Assembly: GCA_029560585.1 (NCBI GenBank)
Contig: JAKQKQ010000049.1
Span: 119,523 to 183,522 of the forward strand
Length of the DNA stretch: 64,000 nt
Source of the DNA: Verrucomicrobiota bacterium
Lineage (GTDB): Bacteria > Verrucomicrobiota > Verrucomicrobiia > JADLBR01
Reading direction: 5' to 3'
The position numbers were made by a program, and so were the translations under genes. The notes under the pieces are model-generated. The model saw only the letters and a program-made list of their open reading frames with translations, had not been told where the DNA came from and searched no databases. Position 1 is the first letter of the stretch. Each line of letters starts with the position of its first letter. Below, in pieces: positions 35,267 through 45,200 of the stretch.

Positions 35267-36094
35267 TCAGCCCCCGACTCGCGGGGGCGGTCTCCGGCCA
35301 GAGCTGGGCTGCTGCGGCCGCGCGGCCAGGGCTTCCGGGGTCGCACCGTAATTCCGGCGATAGGCCGCGGGCGCGAGTCCGATGTGCGCGCGGAAGGCGT
35401 GGGTCAATGCGCTCTGGTCGTAGAAACCGCAGTCCAGCGCGATGGTGCCGGCCGTGTGATCCGTGGTGATCAGGGCATGGGCGGCCGCCCGGATGCGCTG
35501 TCGCACGAGGTAGCGCATGGGAGGCACCCCGAGCCATCGCCGGAATAGGCGGACCAGATGGCGCTCCGACATGTGCGCGAGCGCCGCAAGATCTCGGACG
35601 GACAATCGCTCGCGAAAGTGGTCGTGGATATGGCGCAGCGCGGGCTGAAGTCGGCGGAAGGGTTGCAGCACACCCGCCACCTCGGAGATCTCGTGCATCG
35701 CCCCCGCAACCCCGCACACGCGACCGCGCGCATCCCGCAGCGGCACCTTGGAGACCACCTGCCATCGTATGGCACCGCCAACATCCGGCACCATCTGGAT
35801 GTGTGGCGACACCGCCCGACCCGTGCGCATCACGCGGCGGTCCTCCTCAATGTATGTCGCCGCCACCTCCGGCGGACGAAAATCCAGATCCGTTTTCCCT
35901 ATCACCTCCCACTCGTGCCGGCAGCAGAGGATGCGCACCAGCGCCTCATTCGCCCGCACAAAACGGCTGGACTCGTCCTTCGCAAAAAAGGCCACCATGG
36001 GCAACGACCCAAATAGCTCGGCGACCTGCAGCCCCGGGCCAAGCCGCGCGAGGAAATCACGCTGAAAACGGAGGGCCCGCAGGCGCGGCGTCAT
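35267..36094 (-). CDS. AraC-family transcriptional regulator with PAS sensor domain
   Basis: 275 residues. The PAS domain (about 25-135) includes LPMVAFFAKDESSRFVRANEALVRIL, IGKTDLDFRPPEVAATYIEEDRRVM and VVSKVPLRDARGRVCGVAGAMHEIS. The C-terminal double HTH (about 165-260) includes LSVRDLAALAHMSERHLVRLFRRWLG and GTIALDCGFYDQSALTHAFRAHIGLAPAAYRR. It is divergent from a Gfo/Idh/MocA gene across 71 bases, so that gene is its likely target. Confidence 0.92.
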   Translation of the reverse strand: MTPRLRALRFQRDFLARLGPGLQVAELFGSLPMVAFFAKDESSRFVRANEALVRILCCRHEWEVIGKTDLDFRPPEVAATYIEEDRRVMRTGRAVSPHIQMVPDVGGAIRWQVVSKVPLRDARGRVCGVAGAMHEISEVAGVLQPFRRLQPALRHIHDHFRERLSVRDLAALAHMSERHLVRLFRRWLGVPPMRYLVRQRIRAAAHALITTDHTAGTIALDCGFYDQSALTHAFRAHIGLAPAAYRRNYGATPEALAARPQQPSSGRRPPPRVGG

Positions 36095-36165
36095 GGCAGA
36101 AAATTACAAAGGCCCGTCGCTTCTGACCAAGACTTTTCCCGCCCGCCGAGGCATATTATTATCCA

Positions 36166-37614
36166 ATGAGCATGAGCACGAACATGAAAACCCGAAAAGA
36201 CAATTACCCGGAGCCCGGAACCCGCAGCGTCTCGCGGCGCGCGTTCCTCGGGCGGGCCGCGATGATCGCCGCCCCCATGATCTTGCCCAGGCGGGTGCTC
36301 GGCGGCCCGGGCCAAGTCTCGCCAAATTCCAAAACGACCGTGGCATTCATCGGCACCGGTGGCCAGGGCCTGATCAACCTCACGAACTTTCTCAATTTCG
36401 AAGAGGTGCAGGTCGTGGCCGTGTGCGATGTGAACCGCGAGAGCGTCGGCTACATCTCATGGAACTGGGCCCAGGGCGGAGAACAGAGACCGGGGGGCCG
36501 CGAACCGGCCAAGCGCATGGTCGACGAACACTACGCGGCGAAGCAGGCATCGGGCGGATATCGGGGCTGCACCGCCTACGCCGACTATCGCGAGTTGCTG
36601 GCGAAGGAGGATGCCGATGCGGTGGTGGTATCGACGCCGGACCACGCGCACGCCGTGATCACGATGGCGGCCCTCAAGAAGCGCAAACACGTCTACTGCG
36701 AGAAGCCGATGACGTGGTCGGTCCAAGAGGCGCGCGCCATAGCGGAGGAAGCGCGGCGCGCGGGCGTCGCCACTCAGTTGGGCAACCAGGGTCAGGCGTC
36801 GGAAGAGGATCGTGTGGTGCGGGAGATGATCAAGGACGGGGCGATCGGAAAAGTGCACGAGGTGCAGGTCGCCATCGGCGCACGTTTCTGGCACTATCCG
36901 GCTTTGCAGGATCGGCCGACCGAAACGCCACCGGTCCCGCCCGGCCTGGAGTGGGACCTGTGGCTGGGACCCGCCGCGCAGCGGCCCTATCACCCCGAAT
37001 ATCATCCGTGGACATGGAGAAACTGGTGGGACTTCGGCACCGGCCAGCTCGGCGACCTGGGCTGCCACAAGCTCACGACCGTCTTCAAGGCCCTCGACCT
37101 GCGGCACCCTACAAGCGTCGAGGCCAGCTCGACCAAGATTTTCCCCGAGGTCTATCCGCTGGGCGTGATCGCCCGGTACGAGTTTCCCGCAAGGGGCGAC
37201 CAGCCCCCGGTTAAGCTCAACTGGTTTGACGGTGGACTCTTGCCACCCCTGCCGCAAGAGATGGAACCGCGACAGCGGGGCTACGAGACCATCTTCATCG
37301 GAGAGACCGGCAAGATCTACGGGCACCAGATCATCCCCGAAGACAAGAGGAAGGCTTACGGCCGACCCCCCAAGACAATCCCGAGATCACCGGGCCACTA
37401 CAACGAGTTCGTGGACGCCTGCCGGGGCGGACCAGCACCGGGCGCCAACTTTGTGGACCACGCGGGCATCCTCACCGAAACATGCCTCCTCGGCAACGTG
37501 GCGCTCCGCGCCGGCAAGAAACTCTTCTGGGACGGGCCGAACATGAAGGTCACCAACGACGAGGGCGCCAACCGTTTCCTGCGCCGCGAATATCGCGAGG
37601 GATGGAGTCTCTGA
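36166..37614 (+). CDS. Tat-exported Gfo/Idh/MocA-family oxidoreductase
   Basis: 482 residues. Tat signal SVSRRAFLGRAAMIAAPMILP (about 21-41), Rossmann motif VAFIGTGGQG (59-68), the conserved EKP motif YCEKPMTW, and QVAIGARFWHYP in the substrate domain. Proteins of this type with Tat signals carry their NAD(P) bound across the membrane, as known for glucose-fructose oxidoreductase. The ATG at 36166 lies seven bases after a TATTAT box and has no ribosome site; ATGs at 36172 and 36184 are alternatives. The sugar substrate is unknown. Confidence 0.9.
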   Translation: MSMSTNMKTRKDNYPEPGTRSVSRRAFLGRAAMIAAPMILPRRVLGGPGQVSPNSKTTVAFIGTGGQGLINLTNFLNFEEVQVVAVCDVNRESVGYISWNWAQGGEQRPGGREPAKRMVDEHYAAKQASGGYRGCTAYADYRELLAKEDADAVVVSTPDHAHAVITMAALKKRKHVYCEKPMTWSVQEARAIAEEARRAGVATQLGNQGQASEEDRVVREMIKDGAIGKVHEVQVAIGARFWHYPALQDRPTETPPVPPGLEWDLWLGPAAQRPYHPEYHPWTWRNWWDFGTGQLGDLGCHKLTTVFKALDLRHPTSVEASSTKIFPEVYPLGVIARYEFPARGDQPPVKLNWFDGGLLPPLPQEMEPRQRGYETIFIGETGKIYGHQIIPEDKRKAYGRPPKTIPRSPGHYNEFVDACRGGPAPGANFVDHAGILTETCLLGNVALRAGKKLFWDGPNMKVTNDEGANRFLRREYREGWSL

Positions 37615-37651
37615 CAGCCGCACCCGCCCACCCGCCCGAAACCGGCAGGTG

Positions 37652-37870
37652 CATCCCATGCCCCCGCGGCAGTGCCATCGGGGAAGAAAATTCGTAGCGA
37701 AGCCGATCGCCAGAGGCGACTTTACCAACATTCCGGCTTCGGCCCTCGCTCGGTCGCCACGGGCGGGACGCCCGTGCCACAGGACCGTGGCATGGGCATC
37801 TTGCCCATGGCCGCCGCCGAAGGGCGCACGCCCTTCGCTACCCGACCGATACGCCCGCTTTTCGAGTCAG
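37652..37870. repeat. Fixed-end modular element, family B core, copy 2
   Basis: Same orientation and core as 31115-31310, with about 25 extra bases near GATCGCCAGAGGCGAC. Its CTGACTCGAAAA end contains the TGA stop codon of the porin gene (37867-37869). Confidence 0.85.
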
Positions 37871-39318
37871 AACGTGTAGCTGAGGTTGAGGATGAAGGTG
37901 TGCTGCTGGCCCTGATTATTGGTGAAGACGTCTTGTTCGACGCCATCCTCCGTGCCATCTGGGCCCTCGATGGCGTTCCCGCCGTCGGAGCTGGCGATGT
38001 CCATGCGGTACTCGAGACGCATGAGCATGTTCTCCCAGAGGTCAAACCCGAGAGTCGCGGTGAGGCTCCAGAGGTCCGTGCTGTTCACGTAATATCGGGA
38101 CCAGTCGTTATCGGACCAATTCTCGTTGTCGGCATAGTTGGCCGCGAGGTCCTGAACGCGTGCGGTGCCGTCGCCGTCGCGAAAATACTCCGCGCGCAGG
38201 GCGAGACTGAGCACGTCGGTGAGACGATATCGGGCATAGATGGCGGCGCCCCACCAGGTGTCGGTGTTCTCATCGACACCGACAGCGTCGGCGAGGGTGG
38301 TCTCAGTCCAGTGACCCTGGTGATCGTCGAAGGTCTTGCCGATGCCCGCATTGAAGGCGAGCAGCAGCCTGTCCTGGAACGCGACGGGGGCCCACTGGCC
38401 CCAGATGTTCCACAGGAACACGCCGCCATTTTCGTAGGCCGGCACGGTGGCGATCTCGCCGATGGGCTCGAGGCTGCTGCTGGTCAAGCCGACGAGCCGC
38501 TCGCCCTCCGTGCTGTAGATGAAGTTATTGAAAAGGTCGGCGTTTCCACCGGGGGCGTGGAGCGCGAGCTGCGCCAGGATGGCCTTGGCGAAATCGGAAG
38601 GACCATCGTCGCCATTTTCGCCGTCGACAAAGCCATCCAAAAAATTGCTGTCGCTGTTGTTCCAGCCGTTGACCAGGCCAAGCTTGGCGTCCAGCCACTC
38701 ATTGAACCGATAGCCCATCAGGAAGCCGGTATGCAACAGCGGCGCACCGACGGTGGCCCAGTAGCTCCGGCTCACGTTGACGTTGGCCGGGGTGGGGACC
38801 ACCTCGAAACCCAGCATCGGGGAAGCGAATTTGCCAAACTGGAAATCCAACCCGTTGCCCACCGGCACGCGAAAGTTCACGTACCCCTGGATGATGGTCA
38901 CGCCGTTGCCACCCAGACCAGGATCATTCTCACCGAAGCGTTTGACGTCCTCGCCGAAGCCGATATCGACGTGAAAGCCCCCCGCCCAGGTGTTCTCCTG
39001 CGGCAGCGCCTTGTCCAACGAGATGTCGACCTGGTTGACGTTGAAATCGTTGCTGTCGATGTCGAGGGCGTGCGTCCTGATCGGCCCGGGGCTGCCATTG
39101 ATGCCCATGTCAGTGCCGCCACCGTTGAAGTTGTAAGTATAGCTGGCGTCCACCCAACCGCTGAGGACGACGCCCTTCTTGGCGGTCTCGATGTAGATGC
39201 CCGCATCCTCGATCATCTTCTCAAGCTCCTTGACCCTCTTCTCATTAAAGATCTCGCCAGCGGGCGCGAAGCAGCACGCCAGCAGGAGCACAAGAAGCCC
39301 TCCGATTTCCATCCTCAT
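37867..39318 (-). CDS. Outer-membrane beta-barrel porin-like protein
   Basis: 483 residues. Signal peptide MRMEIGGLLVLLLACCFAPAG, a short coiled region (KRVKELEKMIEDAG), then a barrel of alternating strands from VVLSGWVDASYTYNF to the C-terminal LNLSYTF. The final Phe is the usual outer-membrane insertion signal. The layout fits the OmpL/BBP2-like porins of PVC bacteria. Start chosen by GGAAAGGAG eight bases upstream. It probably lets sugars or small solutes into the periplasm; no SusC/SusD or TonB receptor is seen in the window. Confidence 0.85.
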   Translation of the reverse strand: MRMEIGGLLVLLLACCFAPAGEIFNEKRVKELEKMIEDAGIYIETAKKGVVLSGWVDASYTYNFNGGGTDMGINGSPGPIRTHALDIDSNDFNVNQVDISLDKALPQENTWAGGFHVDIGFGEDVKRFGENDPGLGGNGVTIIQGYVNFRVPVGNGLDFQFGKFASPMLGFEVVPTPANVNVSRSYWATVGAPLLHTGFLMGYRFNEWLDAKLGLVNGWNNSDSNFLDGFVDGENGDDGPSDFAKAILAQLALHAPGGNADLFNNFIYSTEGERLVGLTSSSLEPIGEIATVPAYENGGVFLWNIWGQWAPVAFQDRLLLAFNAGIGKTFDDHQGHWTETTLADAVGVDENTDTWWGAAIYARYRLTDVLSLALRAEYFRDGDGTARVQDLAANYADNENWSDNDWSRYYVNSTDLWSLTATLGFDLWENMLMRLEYRMDIASSDGGNAIEGPDGTEDGVEQDVFTNNQGQQHTFILNLSYTF

Positions 39319-39565
39319 GCCATCTCCTTTCCTTGGTGCGACCGCCGTTCGCCCGACAAACCGGCCGCCGCCGATTTCCTCTTTTGATTGAGGGATGCGT
39401 ATTATCTCGGTGCCCTTCTCACCGTCAACGGATTTCGGGCCGTCCCGCGCGCGGGGTGAATCGGGAACGCAGGCGGTTGGGAGTCACCCCACTGCCACGC
39501 CGTTATTGCAGGGATTCGGGTCTGTGCCTGGCTCCCCCGTCGCGATGTCTCTCCGGGTCCCCACC
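39319..39565. other. Intergenic region, no feature recognised
   Basis: 247 bases between the porin start and the GH39-like stop. The porin promoter should be here, but I see no convincing -35/-10 pair and no repeat-family member. Confidence 0.4.
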
Positions 39566-41953
39566 TCAAAACTTCACCCACCGCAAATCGCGGAGGAGCA
39601 ACTTCACGCGGGAATTTTGACGGGAGTTGATGCCGATCATTAGTCGTCGGATGTTTGCCGGTTCGAGGGCGCCACTCGGATCGGGTTTTGAATGACTGCC
39701 CCACTTGGCGGTATTGAAGAAGGCGATCAGTCGCTGTGGTTGGCGGTTCTCCCGGTCCGCATCAAATTCGGACACGTAGGAGGCTCCGGACTCCTCGACA
39801 AACTGCGCCCTGAGCGTGCCCTCGCCCTCAAGGAGCTGGAGCGTAGCCTCTAGTCCGTCGAAGCCTTCCCCGGGGATTTCGGCCTTGGCCAGATTGATGT
39901 AGGGGTACGCCCACGGATCCGAGCCACCGAAATCCATGGTGAAGACGACGGCGCCGTCGGGTCGCCCTTCGGCCGTCATCCTTGCTCCGCCGACGACGTT
40001 TTTGACCCACGCCACCCCATTCGTCGCAGAAGCGATGTCGCGAACGGCCGCGGCTTTGAGATCGCGGACGTCGCCACACAATCGGAAGGCACAGACGGGC
40101 CGCCCCGCCCCGCCGAATTCCCCTCGCACCGTGATCCAATCGCCCCGAAGTCCTCCCCTTCCAGACGCGGGCAGTTGGGCAGCCATCTCGATGCTGCGGC
40201 GCTCTCCGGGTGCAATGGACAAGTTTTCGCGCGGAAGCCTCGCCGTCCATCCCTCCGGCGCGATTGCGGTGATGACGCCCGCCGCCTGCGCATTCCCAAA
40301 ATTGTAAATCCACAGGGGAATGGCCACGTCCTTTCCCAATGCCACACGGTGGGCCTGATTCTGCAAGACGGTCGCCCCGTGTGAAAACTCTGCCTGGATC
40401 ACAAGGGCCGAGGCAGTCCCAGAACGCAAAGGCGACACGTGCCTCGGCGGTTCAAGCGCCAGGCGCCCAGCGGCCTCCAACGGCAAAATTAGAAATATGG
40501 GCCGCGGGCCCAGGGCGGGCGCCGCGGGACGCCCGAAACAATCGTAGCAGGCCTCGGGGCGGATGTCGGACGGCAAGCCGAGGTCCGTGGCCTTCTCGGC
40601 CCAGGCGATGATGACGCACTTGGCCTCCCCATCGGGCGAGGCCCGAAACACCACCATCTCGCCGCCGCTCTCGCCCCTCAGGCGACCCAGGCATTCGGCA
40701 CCGGCCAGGAAACGCCCCGTGGCGGCCAAAGCGAGGAAGCCCGGGCGCGGCGTCTGATCGTGCCGCAGAAGGCCGAATTGAATGCCACGCTCCCAGAAGT
40801 TGCCGAGGATGAAGAAGAAGTGGCGGCTGACACCCGCAAATAGGCTCGACGCGAATGACTTTGGCAGAAACTCCGCCTGGCGGATCGCATCCTGCGGTTT
40901 GAGTTCTGCCAACGGCTTCTCGGTTGCCGCGGGCAGGCGGATACCGCACTCGGTGATCCAGATCGGTCTGCCACAGGCCGCCTCGAGCGCGGTTTCAAAC
41001 TCGGAAAGATACTTTTCGGTCGTCGAATACGAGTGGATGTTAAACGTGTCGAAATACGGCCAAGTCTCGTTGCGCAGGACGCCCTCCGTGTGCAGTGGCG
41101 ACCCGCTGCCCGCATAGACGTTCCAGCAGACAGCGATGGCGGGATCCACCGCCTTGATTCCGAGAAATGCGGCCTTCTGCAGCGCGCACATCTCGTCGAT
41201 AGTGTGTCCCCCGAAGTTGGAAATATTCGCTTCATTCCATGGCTCCCAGGCCCCGATGCGGCCTCTGAACCGCACGGCTGCCGCGCCGACAAAACGGTGG
41301 AGATCGCGCAGGTCCCTGGGAAATCGGTGCCCCGCATCCTCGCCGTCGAGCCGTTTGTCGACTGCCCATCGAGGGGTGGCGTGAAACACCTGAAGGACCT
41401 GCAGGCCGACACCCGACAGCGCACTGGCGGAATCGTCATAAGCTGTGCCGGGTGGCGCATAGGTGCCGCGGGCGATTTCGATCGCGCCCCAACTCATGCG
41501 ATCGCGTATCCAGTTCACGCCCGCCAGAGATGCGAGATAGGCGAACTCTCGCCGGCGCTGCTCGTCATTGCGCGCGAACCAAGATGTCGCCGAATCCACG
41601 CAGACGGGAGACGCCAACGGAACGGGTGCTTTCGGCCGGGCGATGACGCCGACGCTGGTCCAGCCGATCTCGGCGACCGTCCCATCCTGGAAGGATACCC
41701 GATACCATCCCACGGGAAGGGTGCCCAGGTCGCACGCCTCGCCTTCGCCGCCGCCGATGCGCTTGCCATCGACATCCTCCGCGAGCCAAGCCGTTGCCTT
41801 CGACCTCAGATGCACCGGGACGCGGACGGAAACGGATTCCCCCGCCAGAAACACGTTCCCCGGATGATCGGGCAGGGCGACCGGAATCCGGCGCGGCGTT
41901 TCCCCGGATACACCCGAAACCGCCAAAACCAGAATGACAGGCAGGAGCCTCAT
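39566..41953 (-). CDS. Secreted clan GH-A hydrolase, GH39-like, with C-terminal sandwich domains
   Basis: 795 residues. Signal peptide MRLLPVILVLAVSGVSG, an N-terminal beta domain to about 110, then a barrel. WEPWNEANIS gives acid/base Glu241 and PIWITECGI gives nucleophile Glu335. FNIHSYS and MSWGAIEIARGTY fit GH39-like strands. From about 530 a NEW3-like domain (PLWIYNFGNAQAAGVITAIAPEGW, NLSIAPGERRSIEM) and a further jelly roll follow. The substrate is probably a beta-linked sugar or uronide. Divergent from the GH42-like gene over 274 bases. Confidence 0.8.
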   Translation of the reverse strand: MRLLPVILVLAVSGVSGETPRRIPVALPDHPGNVFLAGESVSVRVPVHLRSKATAWLAEDVDGKRIGGGEGEACDLGTLPVGWYRVSFQDGTVAEIGWTSVGVIARPKAPVPLASPVCVDSATSWFARNDEQRRREFAYLASLAGVNWIRDRMSWGAIEIARGTYAPPGTAYDDSASALSGVGLQVLQVFHATPRWAVDKRLDGEDAGHRFPRDLRDLHRFVGAAAVRFRGRIGAWEPWNEANISNFGGHTIDEMCALQKAAFLGIKAVDPAIAVCWNVYAGSGSPLHTEGVLRNETWPYFDTFNIHSYSTTEKYLSEFETALEAACGRPIWITECGIRLPAATEKPLAELKPQDAIRQAEFLPKSFASSLFAGVSRHFFFILGNFWERGIQFGLLRHDQTPRPGFLALAATGRFLAGAECLGRLRGESGGEMVVFRASPDGEAKCVIIAWAEKATDLGLPSDIRPEACYDCFGRPAAPALGPRPIFLILPLEAAGRLALEPPRHVSPLRSGTASALVIQAEFSHGATVLQNQAHRVALGKDVAIPLWIYNFGNAQAAGVITAIAPEGWTARLPRENLSIAPGERRSIEMAAQLPASGRGGLRGDWITVRGEFGGAGRPVCAFRLCGDVRDLKAAAVRDIASATNGVAWVKNVVGGARMTAEGRPDGAVVFTMDFGGSDPWAYPYINLAKAEIPGEGFDGLEATLQLLEGEGTLRAQFVEESGASYVSEFDADRENRQPQRLIAFFNTAKWGSHSKPDPSGALEPANIRRLMIGINSRQNSRVKLLLRDLRWVKF

Positions 41954-42227
41954 ATCCTATCTTCTTGTCAGAAACGCTGTGACCAAAGCGCTGATCTGGA
42001 AGTTTGCTTCACACGACACCGCGCAGAACTGTAGGACGCCCTTGCGGGACGGCGAGCACGCTCTTCCTGAACAGCACAAGACCAACGCCCAGGGAGTCAT
42101 CGAATCGGATGCCCGGTAAGGATGCAAGATGCCGGGGCCGGCGGTCCACGGATTCCCACTCGACCGACCGCGATCCGTTTGTGATGCTGCGCCCATGGTC
42201 GATGAGGCTGCCCCGGAGCATGGGGTG

Positions 42228-45200
42228 ATGATCCCAGGAACTTGTCGGCCAAGGTCCGGCAAACTCATATTCTTGGGCGGGCTGAGCTGCCTGCTCGCCA
42301 CCGGCTTGCATGCCGGGCAGAACCTTGCGCCCAACTCCAGTTTCGAGCAGGGCCTGACTTCATGGTCGCTGTGGCATGAGCCCGGCGCGCGAGCGGAAGC
42401 CATTGTCTCCACCAACGGGTCACGCCACGGAAACGCCTGCGCCGAGGTCCGCCCGGGTGGCATGGCCGTGCTGCACTCGATCCCAATTCCAGTCCGCGGC
42501 AACACCGACTATACGCTCTCTGCGTATGTCCGCACCCGAGGTGCCACGGATGCGGGCTTGTCGCTGTGGATGCTCGCCGACGAGAAGTCGCCGACCCAGC
42601 CCTGGGACCCGGATGGGGGCCCTGATTCAGCCAAGGGCAACCTTCTCTCCAATGGTGACTTCGAGGATGGCAAACGAAGCTGGCAACTCTGGCACGGGAA
42701 TCCCGGGATGTCTTCGGGCGGGATCGTGGCCGAAGGCCGCGGGGCTGGTCACGCGTTCCACGTGCTCAATGCCGGGACGCAGGGAGCCAACCTTCATTCC
42801 GATCCTGTCCGATGCGAGCCGGGAACAGCCTACACCCTAACCGTCCACGCCAAGGTCCGATCAGGCAAGGGCATCGGCATCGGTGTCTGGGCCAAGGACG
42901 CGACTGGCAAAACGCTGAGTTACGCGGTGGGCGACACCCTCGAGTTGCCCGCGGAAGTCCCCGAATTCCGGCGTTTCGCCGTCACCATCATTGCCCCGCC
43001 GGGCAGTGCAGAACTCAAGGCACACCTGACCTGCAATGGCGGCGATGTCTGGTGGAACGACTGCCGACTCGTGCCGCAGTCCCTCGCCACTGGATACGAG
43101 GTCCGCAATTACCTCGACCTGCCTGCCGATCAGCCAGCGTGGGCCCGATTCAAGCACATGATTCGCACGCCTCCCGCCTGCCATGCCATGAAGATCCTGT
43201 TCGCCAGCGGCGGGGGCGAGGTGCGATGGGACGCCGTGCAACTGGAGGCAGGGCGGGATACGACTCCCTATGCCTGCGTTCAGCCACCTTCGGGCGCCAA
43301 TCGGTTGCCGAATTCCGGTTTCGAGGATGGCAACGGCGGCTGGACGTTTTGGCGACAGACCCCCGGCCAGTCGGATGGCGGCATCGAAGAAGCCTGCGGG
43401 CGCAACGGTGGCCACGCTTTCCACGTCCACAATGTCGGCGCCGGCGGCGCCAACCTGCATTCCGACCCGATCCCTTGCCCGCCGGGCGCGACCGTCACCG
43501 TGAGCGCGTTTGCACGCGTGCGTGGCGGCAAGGGCGTGCGCTTGGCGGCATGGGCCCTCGATGGCGAAGGCAGGACGCTCAACCATGCCATCGACGGCCA
43601 CGCGGCGCTGCCCGATGACGTGCCCGACTACACTCGCCTCCAGAAAACCGTGGTGGCGCCCAAAAATGCGGCCGGCATCAAGGCGCACCTCATCTGCAAT
43701 GGGGGCGACGTCTGGTGGGACGACGTCCAGATCGAACACGGGGCTCCCGCCAGCAATTACACGCCGGGGCCCCGGTGCGATATCCTGCGGCCAACCCGCG
43801 AGCCCGCGGCCGTCGACTACACCCGGGCCATCATCCGAGAGGCGCAGCTTCGCGACGTGCTCGCGCAAACCGAGCGGTTGGCCGCATATGCATCACCCGC
43901 CGACCAAACCAATTCGACTGCGCTCCTCATCGCGGCGCGGGCCGCGGTGTACGCAGTGACGCAAGCCTTGGGCGCGTCTTATCTGGTGCCACCGTACCGC
44001 GCGGTTGACTACGCCAACATGGCGCGCCTTGCAGACTCGGCCGCCGGGAAGCTTGCCTCCCTGTGGCGCGAGCTGGGCTACGACCCCGCCCAAGCCTTCG
44101 CACCATGGGACCCCGCGCCGCTGCCCGACAACGCGGACCGCGAACAACTCGCGCGGGAGTTCCTGATCTTTCCCTGTTTCACGCGGCCCGGGTTCTTTCA
44201 GGGCGATGGCAGCTGGGATGTTTTGACACCGTTCCACTTCCGCCTCGTCAGCGGCTGGTGGGGCATCGGCTGCGATGGCGATGGTACGCCAAGAACAGAG
44301 GGCATAGCCCCCATCCTGTCGCTCTGTCGCGAGCACGGTTATCCCTGCGATATCATTGTCGATCCGGCCGGGGCGGCGGCCTCCGCCCTCGGCGGCGGGG
44401 AGGAACTCTTCCTGCACAACGCCGAGGGCGGATGGTCGCCCGGCGGGAATTGCCACAACACCGTCAGCATCTGGCATCCCGACATCCGACGGCTCGCGGC
44501 CCTTTTCGCGGAACGCGTGGCGGCGCGGTTTGCCTCGGAACCCGCGGTCCTGTGCTACGAGATGACCAATGAGCCGTCTTTGACCATCGAGAGGCATGAG
44601 CATGGCTACCACTACCGGCCCGCGGGCGTCGGCGGCTACGAGCCTCCAGCCATCGCTGCCTGGCACACCTGGCTCGAGGCGCGCCACGGCAACCTCGCCC
44701 AACTCAACCGCCGCTGGCGCACCGCGCACATCAGATTTGCCGACATCATCCCGCCCGCGGACCTGCGCCCGCCGCCGCCCTCGACGGGCAAGGCGCCGGT
44801 GGACACGGGGCCACTGTACGATTTTCAGACCTTCCGCGCCGAGAGCCACGCCGCCTGGTTCCGCCTCTGCATCGAGGCGTTCCGTCGCGGTGATCCGCGC
44901 AAGGCGCTGATCTCACAGTTCGTCTCCCCGCCCATCGAACGCCGAGACGCAGCCGTCGACCTGCGCGCCCTGACCGAGGAGGCGCCGTGGGATATCTACG
45001 GCACGCACGACTGGCCCGGCGACCGGCCCGCCTCGGGAAGCCTCTACGCGGTGTCCATGAACCGCCGCGCCCGCCGCCCGCACTGGGAGGACGAGTTCAT
45101 TTGGAGCCAGTGGGAGCGCAAGGGGACCCCGGAACCCATCATGCGCGCCGCCCTCGAGCGCAACCTGTGGCGCCAAATCGCCTGGGGCAAGCGCGGCATC